Origin: Clostridium hydrogenum
Lineage (GTDB): Bacteria; Bacillota; Clostridia; Clostridiales; Clostridiaceae
NCBI RefSeq assembly: GCF_021432385.1
Contig: NZ_JAEACT010000002.1
Location: forward strand, 1,817,501 to 1,881,500
Direction of reading: 5' to 3'
Length of the DNA: 64,000 bases
In this document: positions 23,418 to 33,727 of the stretch, piece after piece
Numbering within the stretch: position 1 is the first letter of the stretch
How the letters are laid out: every line of letters starts with the position of its first letter
The notes under the pieces: model-generated
The model's input: the letters and a program-made list of their open reading frames with translations, nothing else
What the model was told of the DNA's origin: nothing
Databases searched by the model: none
Translations under genes and position numbers: made by a program

Positions 23418-25532
23418 ATGGGACAAAAATTAGTAATAGTTGAATCGCCGGCTAAAGCTAAAACTATAGGAAAATATCTTGGAAGCAATTATATAGTAGA
23501 AGCGTCTATGGGACACGTAAGAGATTTACCTAAAAGTACTTTAGGTGTAGATGTCGATGATAACTATAATCCTAGATACATAACTATTAGAGGAAAAGGA
23601 AACCTTTTGGATAAATTAAGAAAACTTGCAAAAAAATGTGATAAGGTATATCTTGCTACCGACCCTGATAGAGAAGGAGAAGCTATATCTTGGCATTTAG
23701 AAAAAGTGCTTAAAATAGAAGAAGCTCAAAAATGCAGAATAGAATTTAATGAAATAACTAAAAATGCAGTGAAAAATGCAATTAAAAATCCTAGGCAGGT
23801 AAATACTTCATTAGTAGATGCACAGCAAGCAAGAAGGATATTAGACAGATTAGTTGGATATAAAATTAGCCCTATCTTATGGAGAAAGGTTAAATGGGGA
23901 CTTAGCGCTGGTAGAGTGCAATCAGTTACACTTAAAATGATATGCGATAAGGAAAAAGCTATAAATGAATTTACACCAGAAGAATATTGGACTATTGAAA
24001 GTGAAGTTTATAAAAAATCGACTAGTAAGAGTTTCATTATAAAGCTTTCTTCGCATAATGGCAAAAAAATAAACATTGCAAATAAAGCAGAAAATGAAAA
24101 AATTATTAATGAACTTAGAAATGGTAAATTTGAAGTGGCTAAAATTAAAAAAGGTACAAAAAATAAAAATTCACTGCCACCTTTTACAACTAGTACGCTT
24201 CAGCAGGATGCAAATAAAAAATTAAATTTTTCAACTAAGAAAACTATGTCTATAGCTCAGCAATTATATGAAGGAATAGAAGTAAAAGGTCATGGTACTA
24301 TTGGACTTATTACTTATATGAGAACAGATTCTGTAAGGGTTTCAGATGAAGCACAGAAGACTGCTAGCAACTTTATAATGAATGAATATGGCAAGGAATA
24401 TTTACCAGAAAAGCCAAAAGAGTATAAGGGAAAGAAAAATATCCAAGATGCTCATGAAGCTATTCGACCAAGTTATATTGAACTTTCACCTGATAAAATC
24501 AAAGATAGTTTAAAAGATGATCAATTCAAGTTATATAATTTAATTTGGTGTAGATTTATTGCAAGTCAGATGGCTAATTGCATTATGGATATTATTACGG
24601 TTGATATTAAAAATGGAAAATATGGTTTTAAGGCTTCTGGTAGTAAAATTAAGTTTGAAGGTTTTATGAAAGTATATAAGTATTTAACAGAAGATGAAGA
24701 GAATAATGAAAAAATACCAGAACTAATTGAAAATGAAATTTTAGAATCTAAAAGCGTAGAAGGAAAACAACATTTTACTCAACCACCAGCTAGATTTACA
24801 GAAGCATCACTAGTAAAGACTTTGGAAGAGAATGGTATAGGCAGGCCAAGTACGTATTCACCTATAATATCTACTTTGATTGATAGAAAATATGTAAAAA
24901 AAGAAAAAAAAGCTATATTACCTACTGAACTTGGTAACATAGTAAACAACATAGTAAGCGAATATTTTAACCAAATTGTTGATGTTGAATTTACCGCAGA
25001 TATGGAGAATAAGTTAGATAACGTTGAAGAAGGAAAAGAAAATTGGAATAAAGTTGTAGATGAATATTTTAAGCCACTTGAAAAATCTATTGAAATAGCA
25101 GAAAAAGAAGTAGCAAAAATTACAATAGAAGATGAAGTTACAGATATAAAATGTGATAAGTGTGGCAAAAACATGGTAATAAAACATGGTAGATTTGGTG
25201 ATTTTTTAGCATGTCCAGGATATCCTGAATGCAAGAATACTAAACCAATTGTTGAAGAACTTAAGGTACCATGTCCAAAATGTGGTGGTAAGGTTGTCGC
25301 TAGAAAAAGTAAAAAAGGAAGAAAATTCTTTGGATGCAGCAATTATCCAGAGTGTGACTTCATAAGTTGGTTTGAACCTTCTGAAAAAAAATGCCCTAAA
25401 TGCGGCACTTTTATGGTTAAAAAAAGTAGCAAAACTAAAGGAAATTATTTAGAATGCTCAAATTCGGAATGTAAGTTTATCGAAAAAGTTAGTGACAATG
25501 TTGAAAAAAATAATGATAATAATGATAATTAA
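23418..25532 (+). CDS. topA: DNA topoisomerase I
   Basis: A 704-aa type IA topoisomerase that relaxes negative supercoils. The Toprim domain (LVIVESPAKAKTIGKYLG, TDPDREGEAISWH) is at the N-terminus and the catalytic Tyr (GLITYMRTDS) at residue 300. Three C-terminal C4 zinc ribbons follow (CDKCGKNM, CPKCGGKV, CPKCGTFM), ending in an Asn/Asp-rich tail. GGAGGGGAT precedes ATG 23418. Normal length. Confidence 0.96.
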   Translation: MGQKLVIVESPAKAKTIGKYLGSNYIVEASMGHVRDLPKSTLGVDVDDNYNPRYITIRGKGNLLDKLRKLAKKCDKVYLATDPDREGEAISWHLEKVLKIEEAQKCRIEFNEITKNAVKNAIKNPRQVNTSLVDAQQARRILDRLVGYKISPILWRKVKWGLSAGRVQSVTLKMICDKEKAINEFTPEEYWTIESEVYKKSTSKSFIIKLSSHNGKKINIANKAENEKIINELRNGKFEVAKIKKGTKNKNSLPPFTTSTLQQDANKKLNFSTKKTMSIAQQLYEGIEVKGHGTIGLITYMRTDSVRVSDEAQKTASNFIMNEYGKEYLPEKPKEYKGKKNIQDAHEAIRPSYIELSPDKIKDSLKDDQFKLYNLIWCRFIASQMANCIMDIITVDIKNGKYGFKASGSKIKFEGFMKVYKYLTEDEENNEKIPELIENEILESKSVEGKQHFTQPPARFTEASLVKTLEENGIGRPSTYSPIISTLIDRKYVKKEKKAILPTELGNIVNNIVSEYFNQIVDVEFTADMENKLDNVEEGKENWNKVVDEYFKPLEKSIEIAEKEVAKITIEDEVTDIKCDKCGKNMVIKHGRFGDFLACPGYPECKNTKPIVEELKVPCPKCGGKVVARKSKKGRKFFGCSNYPECDFISWFEPSEKKCPKCGTFMVKKSSKTKGNYLECSNSECKFIEKVSDNVEKNNDNNDN

Positions 25533-25727
25533 GTAATTAAACATTTAGATGATAACTTAATAGTGAATTATTTTGTCATAATATTTTTAAAAAAGTTGAA
25601 TTTTTATATTTAATGTGGTATTATTTTAATGGTTTTGTATTAATTTTGAATGTTGTGAAAAATTACAATATTTTAAATTGATTTAAGGATACCCATTAAG
25701 GTATAAAGATATAATGGAGGAATAAGG

Positions 25728-26504
25728 ATGTCTACACTATTAAGTAAAACACGAATGCTAAACAAAATACTTCAGAAAACAGGAACAGAGCCTGTAGTTT
25801 TTGATGATATATGTAAACTTCTAAGTGAAGTGCTTGAATGTAATGTATATGTTATAAGCAGAAAAGGTAAAATTTTAGGTTACAACTTTTCAAGTGGATT
25901 TGAATGCGAAATTGTTAAAAAGGATTTTATAGCTAATATGAAATTTCCTGAAAACTATAATTCAAAATTATTAAATTGTTTTGAAACTAATGCAAATTTA
26001 TATAATAGTGGAATTTGCTTTTACGATGAGAATTCTAAGTGTAATCTCAAAGAAAAAATTTCAACAATAGTCCCTATAGTAGGAAACAGGGAAAGACTTG
26101 GTACTCTTTTGCTTGCAAGATTTTCAGAAAAATTTGATGATGATGATTTAGTTTTAGCAGAGTATAGTGCTACGATTGTAGGCATGGAGATTTTAAGATC
26201 AAAAAATGATGAAATTGAACTTGAAGCTAGAAAAAAGGCTGTTGTGCAATTGGCTATCGGCACATTATCATATTCAGAACTTGAAGCTGTTGAACATATA
26301 TTTAATGAATTAGATGGAGAAGAAGGTTTACTTGTTGCTTCAAAAATAGCAGATAAAGTTGGAATAACAAGATCTGTTATAGTTAATGCTCTTAGAAAAT
26401 TTGAAAGCGCTGGAGTAATTGAGTCTAGGTCTCTTGGAATGAAGGGAACTCATATAAAGATATTAAATGATAAATTATTAGATGAGTTAAAAAAAATAAA
26501 ATAA
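25728..26504 (+). CDS. codY: GTP-sensing transcriptional repressor CodY
   Basis: A 258-aa protein of normal CodY length: N-terminal GAF domain sensing branched-chain amino acids (residues ~1-150) and C-terminal winged helix with [20 protein letters not shown] and [19 protein letters not shown]. It represses amino-acid uptake, metabolism and virulence or solvent genes until nutrients fall. The gene stands alone between topA and the rpsB operon; GGAGGAAT precedes ATG. Confidence 0.96.
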   Translation: MSTLLSKTRMLNKILQKTGTEPVVFDDICKLLSEVLECNVYVISRKGKILGYNFSSGFECEIVKKDFIANMKFPENYNSKLLNCFETNANLYNSGICFYDENSKCNLKEKISTIVPIVGNRERLGTLLLARFSEKFDDDDLVLAEYSATIVGMEILRSKNDEIELEARKKAVVQLAIGTLSYSELEAVEHIFNELDGEEGLLVASKIADKVGITRSVIVNALRKFESAGVIESRSLGMKGTHIKILNDKLLDELKKIK

Positions 26505-26642
26505 ATTCATGAAGATATTAAATAGCTTTAATTGAAAAGTATTTTAATTATTTATAATGATATTTATAAATCAATTTATTAAAAGATATATATGTACCAT
26601 ACCAATTTTAAATTTTGATTTTAGAACATATAGTGAAATTAT

Positions 26643-26740
26643 AGATAAACCAGTTCAACTACAAAAATCAATTTGCGTCATAATGTCTAGAAGACGGCAT
26701 TTTGATACAAATTAATTTTGAAGTTTTAAGTGGTTTATTT
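26643..26740. repeat. 98-bp palindromic intergenic repeat (copy 1)
   Basis: The outer arm AGATAAACCAGTTCAACT pairs with AAGTTTTAAGTGGTTTATTT, and inner AATCAATTTGCGTCATAATG with CGGCATTTTGATACAAATTA, around TAGAAGA. It is the same unit as 46440-46537 and, in the opposite orientation, 34757-34855. Confidence 0.8.
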
Positions 26741-26742
26741 TT

Positions 26743-26826
26743 AGTTCAACTATTAAAATTCATATGCACCATAATGCTCAGAAGATGGCATTTTGGTACA
26801 AATGAATTTCAAGTTTATATAGTTTC
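26743..26826. repeat. Palindromic intergenic repeat (copy 2, shortened)
   Basis: Begins AGTTCAACTATTAAAATTCA two bases after copy 1 and ends TCAAGTTTATATAGTTT. Same core with CAGAAGA loop and GGCATTTTGGTACAAATGAA arm, lacking the outermost left arm. Confidence 0.7.
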
Positions 26827-26870
26827 AATGTATAAGGGGTGTTGGTCTAAGTAGGCAAAACACTTTTTTA

Positions 26871-26925
26871 GGCTATGCATTAGATAAGCGTTGATTTTAA
26901 CACTTATTTAAAACATAGCTTTTTT
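26871..26925 (+). terminator. Long imperfect hairpin, probable terminator upstream of rpsB
   Basis: GGCTATG (26871-26877) pairs with CATAGCT (26914-26920) followed by TTTTT; an inner stem forms between AAGCGTTG and AACACTT. The rest of the 624-base gap before rpsB holds the palindromic repeats and the rpsB promoter and leader. Confidence 0.55.
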
Positions 26926-26977
26926 AGATTTTATATGTATAAATTTGTTTTTATAAATAAAAAATAATAAAAATGTA

Positions 26978-27006
26978 TTGAATACATTTTCTGTATGTGA
27001 TATACT
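26978..27006 (+). promoter_or_regulatory. rpsB promoter
   Basis: TTGAAT (26978-26983) and TATACT (27001-27006) separated by 17 bases, a good vegetative promoter, about 120 bases before the rpsB start. Confidence 0.75.
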
Positions 27007-27023
27007 ACTTAGAGTAAAAATAC

Positions 27024-27100
27024 ACACACTACCCATTTTGTGAATTGGTGCCAGGTTACATATATGTAACAGGTAATTCCAAATAAAAGGTAGTGGAGGT
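27024..27100 (+). promoter_or_regulatory. Structured rpsB leader (likely S2 autoregulatory element)
   Basis: CACTACC near 27027 pairs with GGTAGTG near 27090. Inside are GAATTGGTGCC with GGTAATTCC and a GTTACATATATGTAAC hairpin. Conserved structured leaders before rpsB in Firmicutes are thought to let protein S2 control its own operon; the match here is by structure, not by search. Confidence 0.6.
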
Positions 27101-27128
27101 AATAACCAATTTTAAGGAGGAAATATTT

Positions 27129-27830
27129 ATGGCAGTTATTTCAATGAAACAATTATTAGAAGCAGGTGTACATTTTGGTCACCAAACTAGAAGATGGAAC
27201 CCAAAAATGGCTCCATATATCTTTACAGAAAGAAATGGAATCTACATAATTGACTTACAGAAGACAGTGAAAAAAGTTGATGAAGCTTACAACTTTATAA
27301 AGAGTGTTTCTGAAGAAGGAAAAGATGTATTATTCGTAGGTACAAAAAAACAAGCACAAGAAGCTATTGCTGAAGAAGCAGTAAGAAGTGGAATGCATTT
27401 TGTTAACAACAGATGGTTAGGTGGAATGTTAACAAATTTTCAAACTATAAAGACAAGAATTCAAAGATTAGAAAGCTTAAAGAAAATGGAAGAAGATGGA
27501 ACATTTGAAGTTCTTCCTAAAAAAGAAGTTACTTTATTAAAAGGTGAAGAAGAAAAGCTTGTTAAAAATTTAGGCGGAATAACTAATATGCAACAAGGAA
27601 ATATAGGTGCATTATTTGTAGTAGATCCAAGAAAAGAAAAAAATGCTATTTCAGAAGCAAAGATTTTAGGAATACCAGTAGTTGCTATTGTAGATACTAA
27701 CTGTGATCCAGATGAAGTTGACTATGTAATACCTGGAAATGATGATGCTATAAGAGCTGTAAAATTAATAACAGCTAAAATGGCAGATGCTATAATCGAA
27801 GGTAGACAGGGAGAACAATTAGCTGAATAG
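27129..27830 (+). CDS. rpsB: 30S ribosomal protein S2
   Basis: A 233-aa protein beginning [23 protein letters not shown] 27129 is chosen because AAGGAGG lies just upstream; longer frames would include the leader [19 protein letters not shown] and [20 protein letters not shown] are diagnostic of S2. First gene of the rpsB-tsf-pyrH-frr cluster. Confidence 0.97.
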   Translation: MAVISMKQLLEAGVHFGHQTRRWNPKMAPYIFTERNGIYIIDLQKTVKKVDEAYNFIKSVSEEGKDVLFVGTKKQAQEAIAEEAVRSGMHFVNNRWLGGMLTNFQTIKTRIQRLESLKKMEEDGTFEVLPKKEVTLLKGEEEKLVKNLGGITNMQQGNIGALFVVDPRKEKNAISEAKILGIPVVAIVDTNCDPDEVDYVIPGNDDAIRAVKLITAKMADAIIEGRQGEQLAE

Positions 27831-27889
27831 TATAATCGCATATATAAATTAAATTTATTTTACGATAAAAAACAACGGAGGTAATAAAT

Positions 27890-28813
27890 ATGATTTCTGC
27901 AAGTGCAGTTAAAGAATTAAGAGAAAGAACTGGAGCCGCAATGATGGCTTGTAAGAAAGCTTTAACAGAAGCAAACGGGGATGCTGAAAAGGCCGTTGAG
28001 ATATTAAGAGAAAAGGGATTAGCTGCTGCTGCTAAAAAAGCTGGAAGAATTGCTGCTGAAGGTTTAGTTTTAGCATATGTTGATGAAAACGGAAAAAATG
28101 GTGCTGTAGCTGAAGTTAACTGTGAAACTGATTTCGTATCAGAAAATGATGCATTTAAAGCTTTAGCTCAAAATGTTGCTAAAATGGCAGCTGTAGGAAC
28201 TGCTAAAGATGTTGAAGAATTATTAGCAGAAAAATATATTGATGATAATTCTAAAACTCTTAAAGAGTTTGTTACAGATTTAATTGCTAAATTAGGAGAA
28301 AACATCAATGTTAGAAGATTTGTTAAATTTTCAGCTGATAATGGATTAGTTCAAAGCTATATTCATGCAGGCGGAAAAATTGGAGTTCTTGTAAAATTAA
28401 ACTGTGATAAAGTTTCACAAGAAGTTGAAGTTTTAGCAAAAGATATTTGTATGCAAGTTGCTGCAGCAAATCCTCTATTCTTAGATGAAAGTTCAGTTGA
28501 TCACTCAGCTTTAGATAAAGAAAGAGAAATTTATAGAGTTCAAGCATTAAATGAAGGAAAACCAGAAAAGATAGTTGACAAAATGGTTGAAGGAAGAATC
28601 CATAAATACTTAAAAGAAGTATGTTTAATTGACCAAGTTTGGGTTAAAGATTCTGAATTAACTATATCTAAATTATTAGAGAAAAAGTCAAAAGAATTAG
28701 GTACTGAAATTACCATAGCTGAATTTGTTAGATTTGAAAGAGGCGAAGGTATAGAAAAGAAAGAAGAAAATTTTGCTGAAGAAGTGCAGAAGCAAATGCA
28801 GCAGAGTAAATAA
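27890..28813 (+). CDS. tsf: Elongation factor Ts
   Basis: A 307-aa protein that exchanges GDP on EF-Tu. The N-terminal UBA-like segment ([20 protein letters not shown]) and the [10 protein letters not shown] motif are diagnostic. ACGGAGGTAAT precedes ATG 27890. It ends at a perfect terminator hairpin, so pyrH is probably served by readthrough or its own promoter. Confidence 0.97.
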   Translation: MISASAVKELRERTGAAMMACKKALTEANGDAEKAVEILREKGLAAAAKKAGRIAAEGLVLAYVDENGKNGAVAEVNCETDFVSENDAFKALAQNVAKMAAVGTAKDVEELLAEKYIDDNSKTLKEFVTDLIAKLGENINVRRFVKFSADNGLVQSYIHAGGKIGVLVKLNCDKVSQEVEVLAKDICMQVAAANPLFLDESSVDHSALDKEREIYRVQALNEGKPEKIVDKMVEGRIHKYLKEVCLIDQVWVKDSELTISKLLEKKSKELGTEITIAEFVRFERGEGIEKKEENFAEEVQKQMQQSK

Positions 28814-28844
28814 AAAAAGAGAACACTGCGTGTTCTCTTTTTTT
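28812..28844 (+). terminator. Perfect terminator after tsf
   Basis: AAAAAAAGAGAACAC (28812-28826), loop TGC, then GTGTTCTCTTTTTTT (28830-28844). Confidence 0.95.
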
Positions 28845-28871
28845 AAAGCCTATCACAAATTTAAAAAATAA

Positions 28872-29606
<735 letters not shown>

Positions 29607-29662
29607 TATTTATTATGATAAAAAATGATATTTTATATCAGATGTTTTAAGGAGGTAATTCT

Positions 29663-30220
29663 ATGATAAATGAGATAATTAAGGAATCAGAAGAAAAAAT
29701 GAAAAAAAGCATTTCTGTCTTAAAGCAAGATTTAGCAACTATGAAGGCTGGAAGAGCGAATCCTTCTCTACTTGATAGAATTGAAGTAGAATACTATGGA
29801 ACAATGACACCACTTAACCAAATGGCTAATATTTCTTCGCCAGAACCTAGAATATTATTGATTCAACCATGGGATAAAACTTCAATTAAGGGTATAGAAA
29901 AAGCTATATTGGTATCAGATTTAGGTTTGAATCCATCAGATGATGGTGCAGCTATAAGACTTGTTATACCTGAATTAACAGAAGAGACAAGAAAGAACAT
30001 CGTTAAAAATGTAAAGAAAAATGGAGAAGAAACAAAAGTTGCAATAAGATCTATAAGAAGAGATGCAAATGATAAGGTAAAAGTGCTTAAAAAAGATAAT
30101 ACTATTACTGAAGATGAAAGTAAAAAAGCTGAAGATGACATTCAAAAGAAAACTGATATATATATAAAAGAAGTTGAAAAAATTATAGAACTAAAGGAAA
30201 AGGAAATTATGTCTATATAA
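29663..30220 (+). CDS. frr: Ribosome recycling factor
   Basis: A 185-aa tRNA-shaped protein that splits post-termination ribosomes with EF-G. Diagnostic stretches are [20 protein letters not shown] and [17 protein letters not shown], with [13 protein letters not shown] near the end. AAGGAGGTAAT precedes ATG 29663. Confidence 0.97.
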   Translation: MINEIIKESEEKMKKSISVLKQDLATMKAGRANPSLLDRIEVEYYGTMTPLNQMANISSPEPRILLIQPWDKTSIKGIEKAILVSDLGLNPSDDGAAIRLVIPELTEETRKNIVKNVKKNGEETKVAIRSIRRDANDKVKVLKKDNTITEDESKKAEDDIQKKTDIYIKEVEKIIELKEKEIMSI

Positions 30221-30238
30221 GGCGTGTTTTATTTCTTT

Positions 30239-30264
30239 AAACCTGCGTTAAACGCAGGTTTTTT
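30239..30264 (+). terminator. Terminator after frr
   Basis: AACCTGCG and CGCAGGTT form an 8-bp stem with loop TTAAA, followed by TTTTGG. Confidence 0.9.
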
Positions 30265-30336
30265 GGCATTGTGGTTAAATAATATATTTTATATAATTTT
30301 AAATATACCATTTATAAATTGATTGGAGAGAATATT

Positions 30337-31125
30337 ATGTGGAAGTTTCTAAATAAAAAGAGTAATGAAGTAGAAAAAACAAATGTTGATTTTGATATCA
30401 ATAATATTCCCAAACATATTGCAATTATAATGGATGGAAATGGACGTTGGGCAAAGGCGAGAAATTTGCCTAGGACAATGGGACATAGAGCAGGAGTTGA
30501 AACTTTAAAAAAAATAGTAAGAGAATGCAGTGATTTGGGCGTAAAGTATTTGACTGTGTACGCTTTTTCAACTGAAAACTGGAAAAGACCACCTGAAGAA
30601 GTAGGTGGACTTATGAAGCTCCTTGTTGAATATTTAAGTAATGAATTAAGGGAATTATATGCAAATAATGTACAAATACGTACTATTGGAGATGTATCAA
30701 AACTTCCGAAACCTTGCATTGATATATTAGACAAATCAATGCATGATACTAAAGATAATACAGGTCTTGTTTTGAATTTAGCATTAAATTACGGTGGCAG
30801 GTATGAAATACTTAGAGCTGTAAAAAATATATTCAAAGATTATAAAGAAGGTATTATATCAGAAGAAGATATATTAAATATAGACGATAATAAATTTTCT
30901 GGATATTTATATACAGGAGGAATTCCTGATCCTGATATTATTGTAAGACCAAGTGGAGAAGAAAGACTAAGTAATTTTTTATTATGGCAGTGTGCATATT
31001 CAGAATTTTGGTATTCAAATATTAATTGGCCGGATTTTTCAATTGAAAACCTTCATGAAGCTATAGCAGATTTCCAAAATAGAGATAGAAGGTTTGGAGG
31101 AGTAAAAAGTGGAAAAAATAAATAA
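30337..31125 (+). CDS. uppS: Undecaprenyl diphosphate synthase
   Basis: A 262-aa cis-prenyltransferase making the C55 lipid carrier for cell-wall synthesis. ATG 30337 follows GGAGAG. The catalytic Asp33 is in IIMDGNGRWAKAR; the later motifs FSTENWKRPPEEV and RPSGEERLSNFLLWQ are present. Its last 17 bases overlap cdsA, implying translational coupling. Confidence 0.96.
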   Translation: MWKFLNKKSNEVEKTNVDFDINNIPKHIAIIMDGNGRWAKARNLPRTMGHRAGVETLKKIVRECSDLGVKYLTVYAFSTENWKRPPEEVGGLMKLLVEYLSNELRELYANNVQIRTIGDVSKLPKPCIDILDKSMHDTKDNTGLVLNLALNYGGRYEILRAVKNIFKDYKEGIISEEDILNIDDNKFSGYLYTGGIPDPDIIVRPSGEERLSNFLLWQCAYSEFWYSNINWPDFSIENLHEAIADFQNRDRRFGGVKSGKNK

Positions 31126-31912
31126 AAGATATATTGGAGCACTATTTTTGGCGCCTTTGCTTTTGTTCTTGTTTTTAGGTGGAGTATACTTAAAAATATT
31201 TGTTTTTGCTTTATCAATTCTAGGACTATATGAGTATTATAAGGTATCAAAAGAAAATGAAATACATCCCATGAGTGTGGTGGGATATACGCTTTGCACA
31301 ATTTACTACGCTTGTCTAGCTCATAACAATTATAAGATATTAATGTTTTTAATAATTGCAGGTGTATTTTTAATGTTTTGTATACCTATTTTGGATACTA
31401 GATATAATTATATCGATATAGGGGTTACAATCTTGGGATTTATATATGTAGCTGTATTTTTTAGTTTTATTTATTTAACAAGTGAATTTCATTATGGGAA
31501 ATATCTTGTGTGGATAGTATTTATAGCATCATGGATGTGTGATACATTTGCATATTATGCAGGAAGATTTTTCGGTAAAAATAAGCTTTGCCCTAAGGTA
31601 AGTCCTAAAAAAACTGTTGAAGGTTCTTTAGGTGGCTTAATTGGAAGTATAATTGCTTGTACAATATATGGATATGTGATAAGTAAGTATGGCGTTAGAA
31701 TTCAGATTTATAATTATGTTATAATGGGAGCATTATGCGGGATTTTTTCTCAATGCGGAGATTTGGCAGCATCTTCAATAAAAAGACACGCTGGAGTTAA
31801 AGATTACAGTAATCTAATTCCTGGGCATGGAGGAATATTAGATAGATTTGACAGTATATTATTTTCCTCTGTCATAGTGTTTTATTACTTGAGTTTTTAT
31901 GTATTTTCCTAA
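31109..31912 (+). CDS. cdsA: Phosphatidate cytidylyltransferase
   Basis: A 267-aa integral membrane enzyme (about eight hydrophobic segments) that makes CDP-diacylglycerol from phosphatidate and CTP. GTG start at 31109 inside uppS. The C-terminal signature SSIKRHAGVKDYSNLIPGHG followed by GILDRFDS carries the metal-binding Asp. CDP-diacylglycerol feeds PgsA encoded later in the window. Confidence 0.94.
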   Translation: MEKINKRYIGALFLAPLLLFLFLGGVYLKIFVFALSILGLYEYYKVSKENEIHPMSVVGYTLCTIYYACLAHNNYKILMFLIIAGVFLMFCIPILDTRYNYIDIGVTILGFIYVAVFFSFIYLTSEFHYGKYLVWIVFIASWMCDTFAYYAGRFFGKNKLCPKVSPKKTVEGSLGGLIGSIIACTIYGYVISKYGVRIQIYNYVIMGALCGIFSQCGDLAASSIKRHAGVKDYSNLIPGHGGILDRFDSILFSSVIVFYYLSFYVFS

Positions 31913-31932
31913 TTTATTAAAAATAAAATTTT

Positions 31933-31973
31933 AAGAGGTTTGTTAATTTTAGACAAACCTCTCTTTTTATTTT
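31933..31973 (+). terminator. Terminator after cdsA
   Basis: AGAGGTTTGT pairs with ACAAACCTCT across TAATTTTAG, followed by CTTTTTATTTT. It ends the uppS-cdsA unit, separating dxr. Confidence 0.9.
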
Positions 31974-32060
31974 CTTTAAGATGCCTAAAAGATTCTTAAG
32001 ATGTCTTAGTTGAACTGGCAACCTTATAAAATATATGGTATATTATAAATAATCTAAAAA

Positions 32061-32180
32061 GTTTATCTAAAGGGTTACCGTAGCGAAACTTAAGTTATAC
32101 ATGTTTCAAAACGTCATGTTCTTGGCATTATGAGACATGTATAACTTAATAGTTGAGTCGGTAACTATATAAAGATAAAC
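32061..32180. repeat. 120-bp palindromic intergenic repeat (variant form)
   Basis: GTTTATCT...GGTTACCG...ACTTAAGTTATACATGT pairs with ACATGTATAACTTAAT...CGGTAAC...AGATAAAC. The centre (ACGTCATGTTCTTGGCATTATG) resembles the 34757-34855 copy, and the outer arms resemble 51274-51370. It fills most of the 314-base gap before the helicase-S24 gene. Confidence 0.8.
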
Positions 32181-32226
32181 CACTTAAAACTTTAAACTAT
32201 TTATGTTCCTGAGGAGAAATGTTGAT

Positions 32227-33651
32227 ATGAAGCTAGATAATGCTCAAAATAGAATAATAAAAAGTAAAGCTCTATATAGTTTGGTTAAAGGTAAAACAGG
32301 TAGAGGAAAAACTACAGTAGCTGCATATAGAAGTGTTTTCCTAAAAAATAATTATTGTTTATATAATAATGATAGAATTTTAATAATTACAAATGAGGTT
32401 GCTGAACTTGAAAATTTTAAGAAAGTTTATAAAGAGGTTTCTAAGGAAGCTGAATTTATATACCTTAGTTTGCTAGAGCCTAAAGATAATGTTATAGATG
32501 CAACTACAATAAAGGATATAGTTGATGAAAGTGAAAAGCTAAAAGTAATAAATATAGAAGACCAAATTTTAATTGTAAAAAAGGTTTTTCAGGAAATTGT
32601 TAAAATTTATCCTGAAATAAAAAAGTATGAAGATAAAGATTTTTCATTTTTAAGAGATGAAATTAAATGGATAAAAAGCTGTGAATATACTACATTAAAT
32701 CAATATCAAAATGCAGAAAGAACAGTAAAAAAATCAACAAAAGCCTATAAAGCGAAGCGAATTAATAGAAATTCTAGAAGCAGGGAAGCAATATTTAAGT
32801 TTATGCTTATGTATAATGAATTTCTAAAAGATAAAGGATTAATTGATGAGGAAGATAAAATTTGTAATGCTATTAAAAATTTAAAGAAAAAAAATAAATA
32901 CACTCATATAATTGTAGATGGTATTGAAAATTTTACAAAACTTCAAGTGAGCTTGATAAAGGCTTTAAGTAATGAAAAAAGTTATTCTACTATGTTTTTT
33001 ACCTTTAATAAAGACAATATTAAAGATAAAAATGCGTGGTTTGTAAAGAGTAAAAATTTGAATACTATATTAGAATATACTAATATTAAAAAATATTTAT
33101 TAAGAAATGATTATGCGCCCATAAAAATGATTGTAAAAGCTATAGAGAAATTTCAATACAATGATTTAAGGCATAAAACAAGTTTTAAATTTATAAGAGA
33201 TATTGATAATAAAACTGAAATTATGTTAGATAGTGAGGATGTAAAATTTGAAGCAGAAGAGATGAATTCAATACCTGTATTTAGTGAAATAGCTGCAGGA
33301 GAACCGATTATGATGACTCCTGAGGTTATGGATAATTTCTACATGCCTAAACTATGGACAAAAGGTGCTAAAGATTGTTTCATACTTAAAATTAAGGGTG
33401 ACAGTATGATAAATGTGAATATCAATGACGGGGATTATGTTGTTATTAAACAAGAAGCAGTGGCTCAAAATAACGATATCGTAGCGGTAGACATAGCTGG
33501 AAGTTCGACTTTGAAAAGACTTATTATAAAGAAAAATCAAGTGCTTTTAATGCCTGAAAATGAAAGATATAATCCTATTGTAATTAATGAAGAGGAAGGT
33601 GCAAGAATACTTGGAATAGCAATTGGAATATTAAAAAAAGTTGAGGTTTGA
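32227..33651 (+). CDS. Fusion of a degenerate SF1 helicase N-terminus with a LexA-like self-cleaving S24 domain
   Basis: A 474-aa protein; ATG 32227 has GAGGAG upstream (an in-frame ATG at 32203 precedes that site). Residues 1-~300 resemble the UvrD/Rep N-terminal half: Walker A GKTGRGKT at 22-29 and, at motif II, VDGIENFTKLQ, where the normal catalytic Glu of DExQ is Gly (D231-G232). No helicase motifs IV-VI follow. Residues ~345-474 are a LexA-type S24 protease: cleavage-site-like IAAGEP (A357-G358), Ser393 in GDSMIN and Lys430 in TLKRL; the 37-residue Ser-Lys spacing equals that of E. coli LexA. No DNA-binding HTH is seen. It may bind nucleotide and be cleaved on RecA filaments; the role is inferred. 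It interrupts the usual cdsA-dxr order. Confidence 0.8.
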   Translation: MKLDNAQNRIIKSKALYSLVKGKTGRGKTTVAAYRSVFLKNNYCLYNNDRILIITNEVAELENFKKVYKEVSKEAEFIYLSLLEPKDNVIDATTIKDIVDESEKLKVINIEDQILIVKKVFQEIVKIYPEIKKYEDKDFSFLRDEIKWIKSCEYTTLNQYQNAERTVKKSTKAYKAKRINRNSRSREAIFKFMLMYNEFLKDKGLIDEEDKICNAIKNLKKKNKYTHIIVDGIENFTKLQVSLIKALSNEKSYSTMFFTFNKDNIKDKNAWFVKSKNLNTILEYTNIKKYLLRNDYAPIKMIVKAIEKFQYNDLRHKTSFKFIRDIDNKTEIMLDSEDVKFEAEEMNSIPVFSEIAAGEPIMMTPEVMDNFYMPKLWTKGAKDCFILKIKGDSMINVNINDGDYVVIKQEAVAQNNDIVAVDIAGSSTLKRLIIKKNQVLLMPENERYNPIVINEEEGARILGIAIGILKKVEV

Positions 33652-33727
33652 TAATATAAATATAATTTCTTGAATATTAATAAATAAAGTTTTAATTTAA
33701 ATTTTATTCAAGGAGTATAATGGTGAA

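Noticed and set aside
24779-25342. 187-codon minus-strand frame opposite topA
   Set aside because: Lies entirely within topA; an antisense shadow of AT-rich coding sequence with no start signal.
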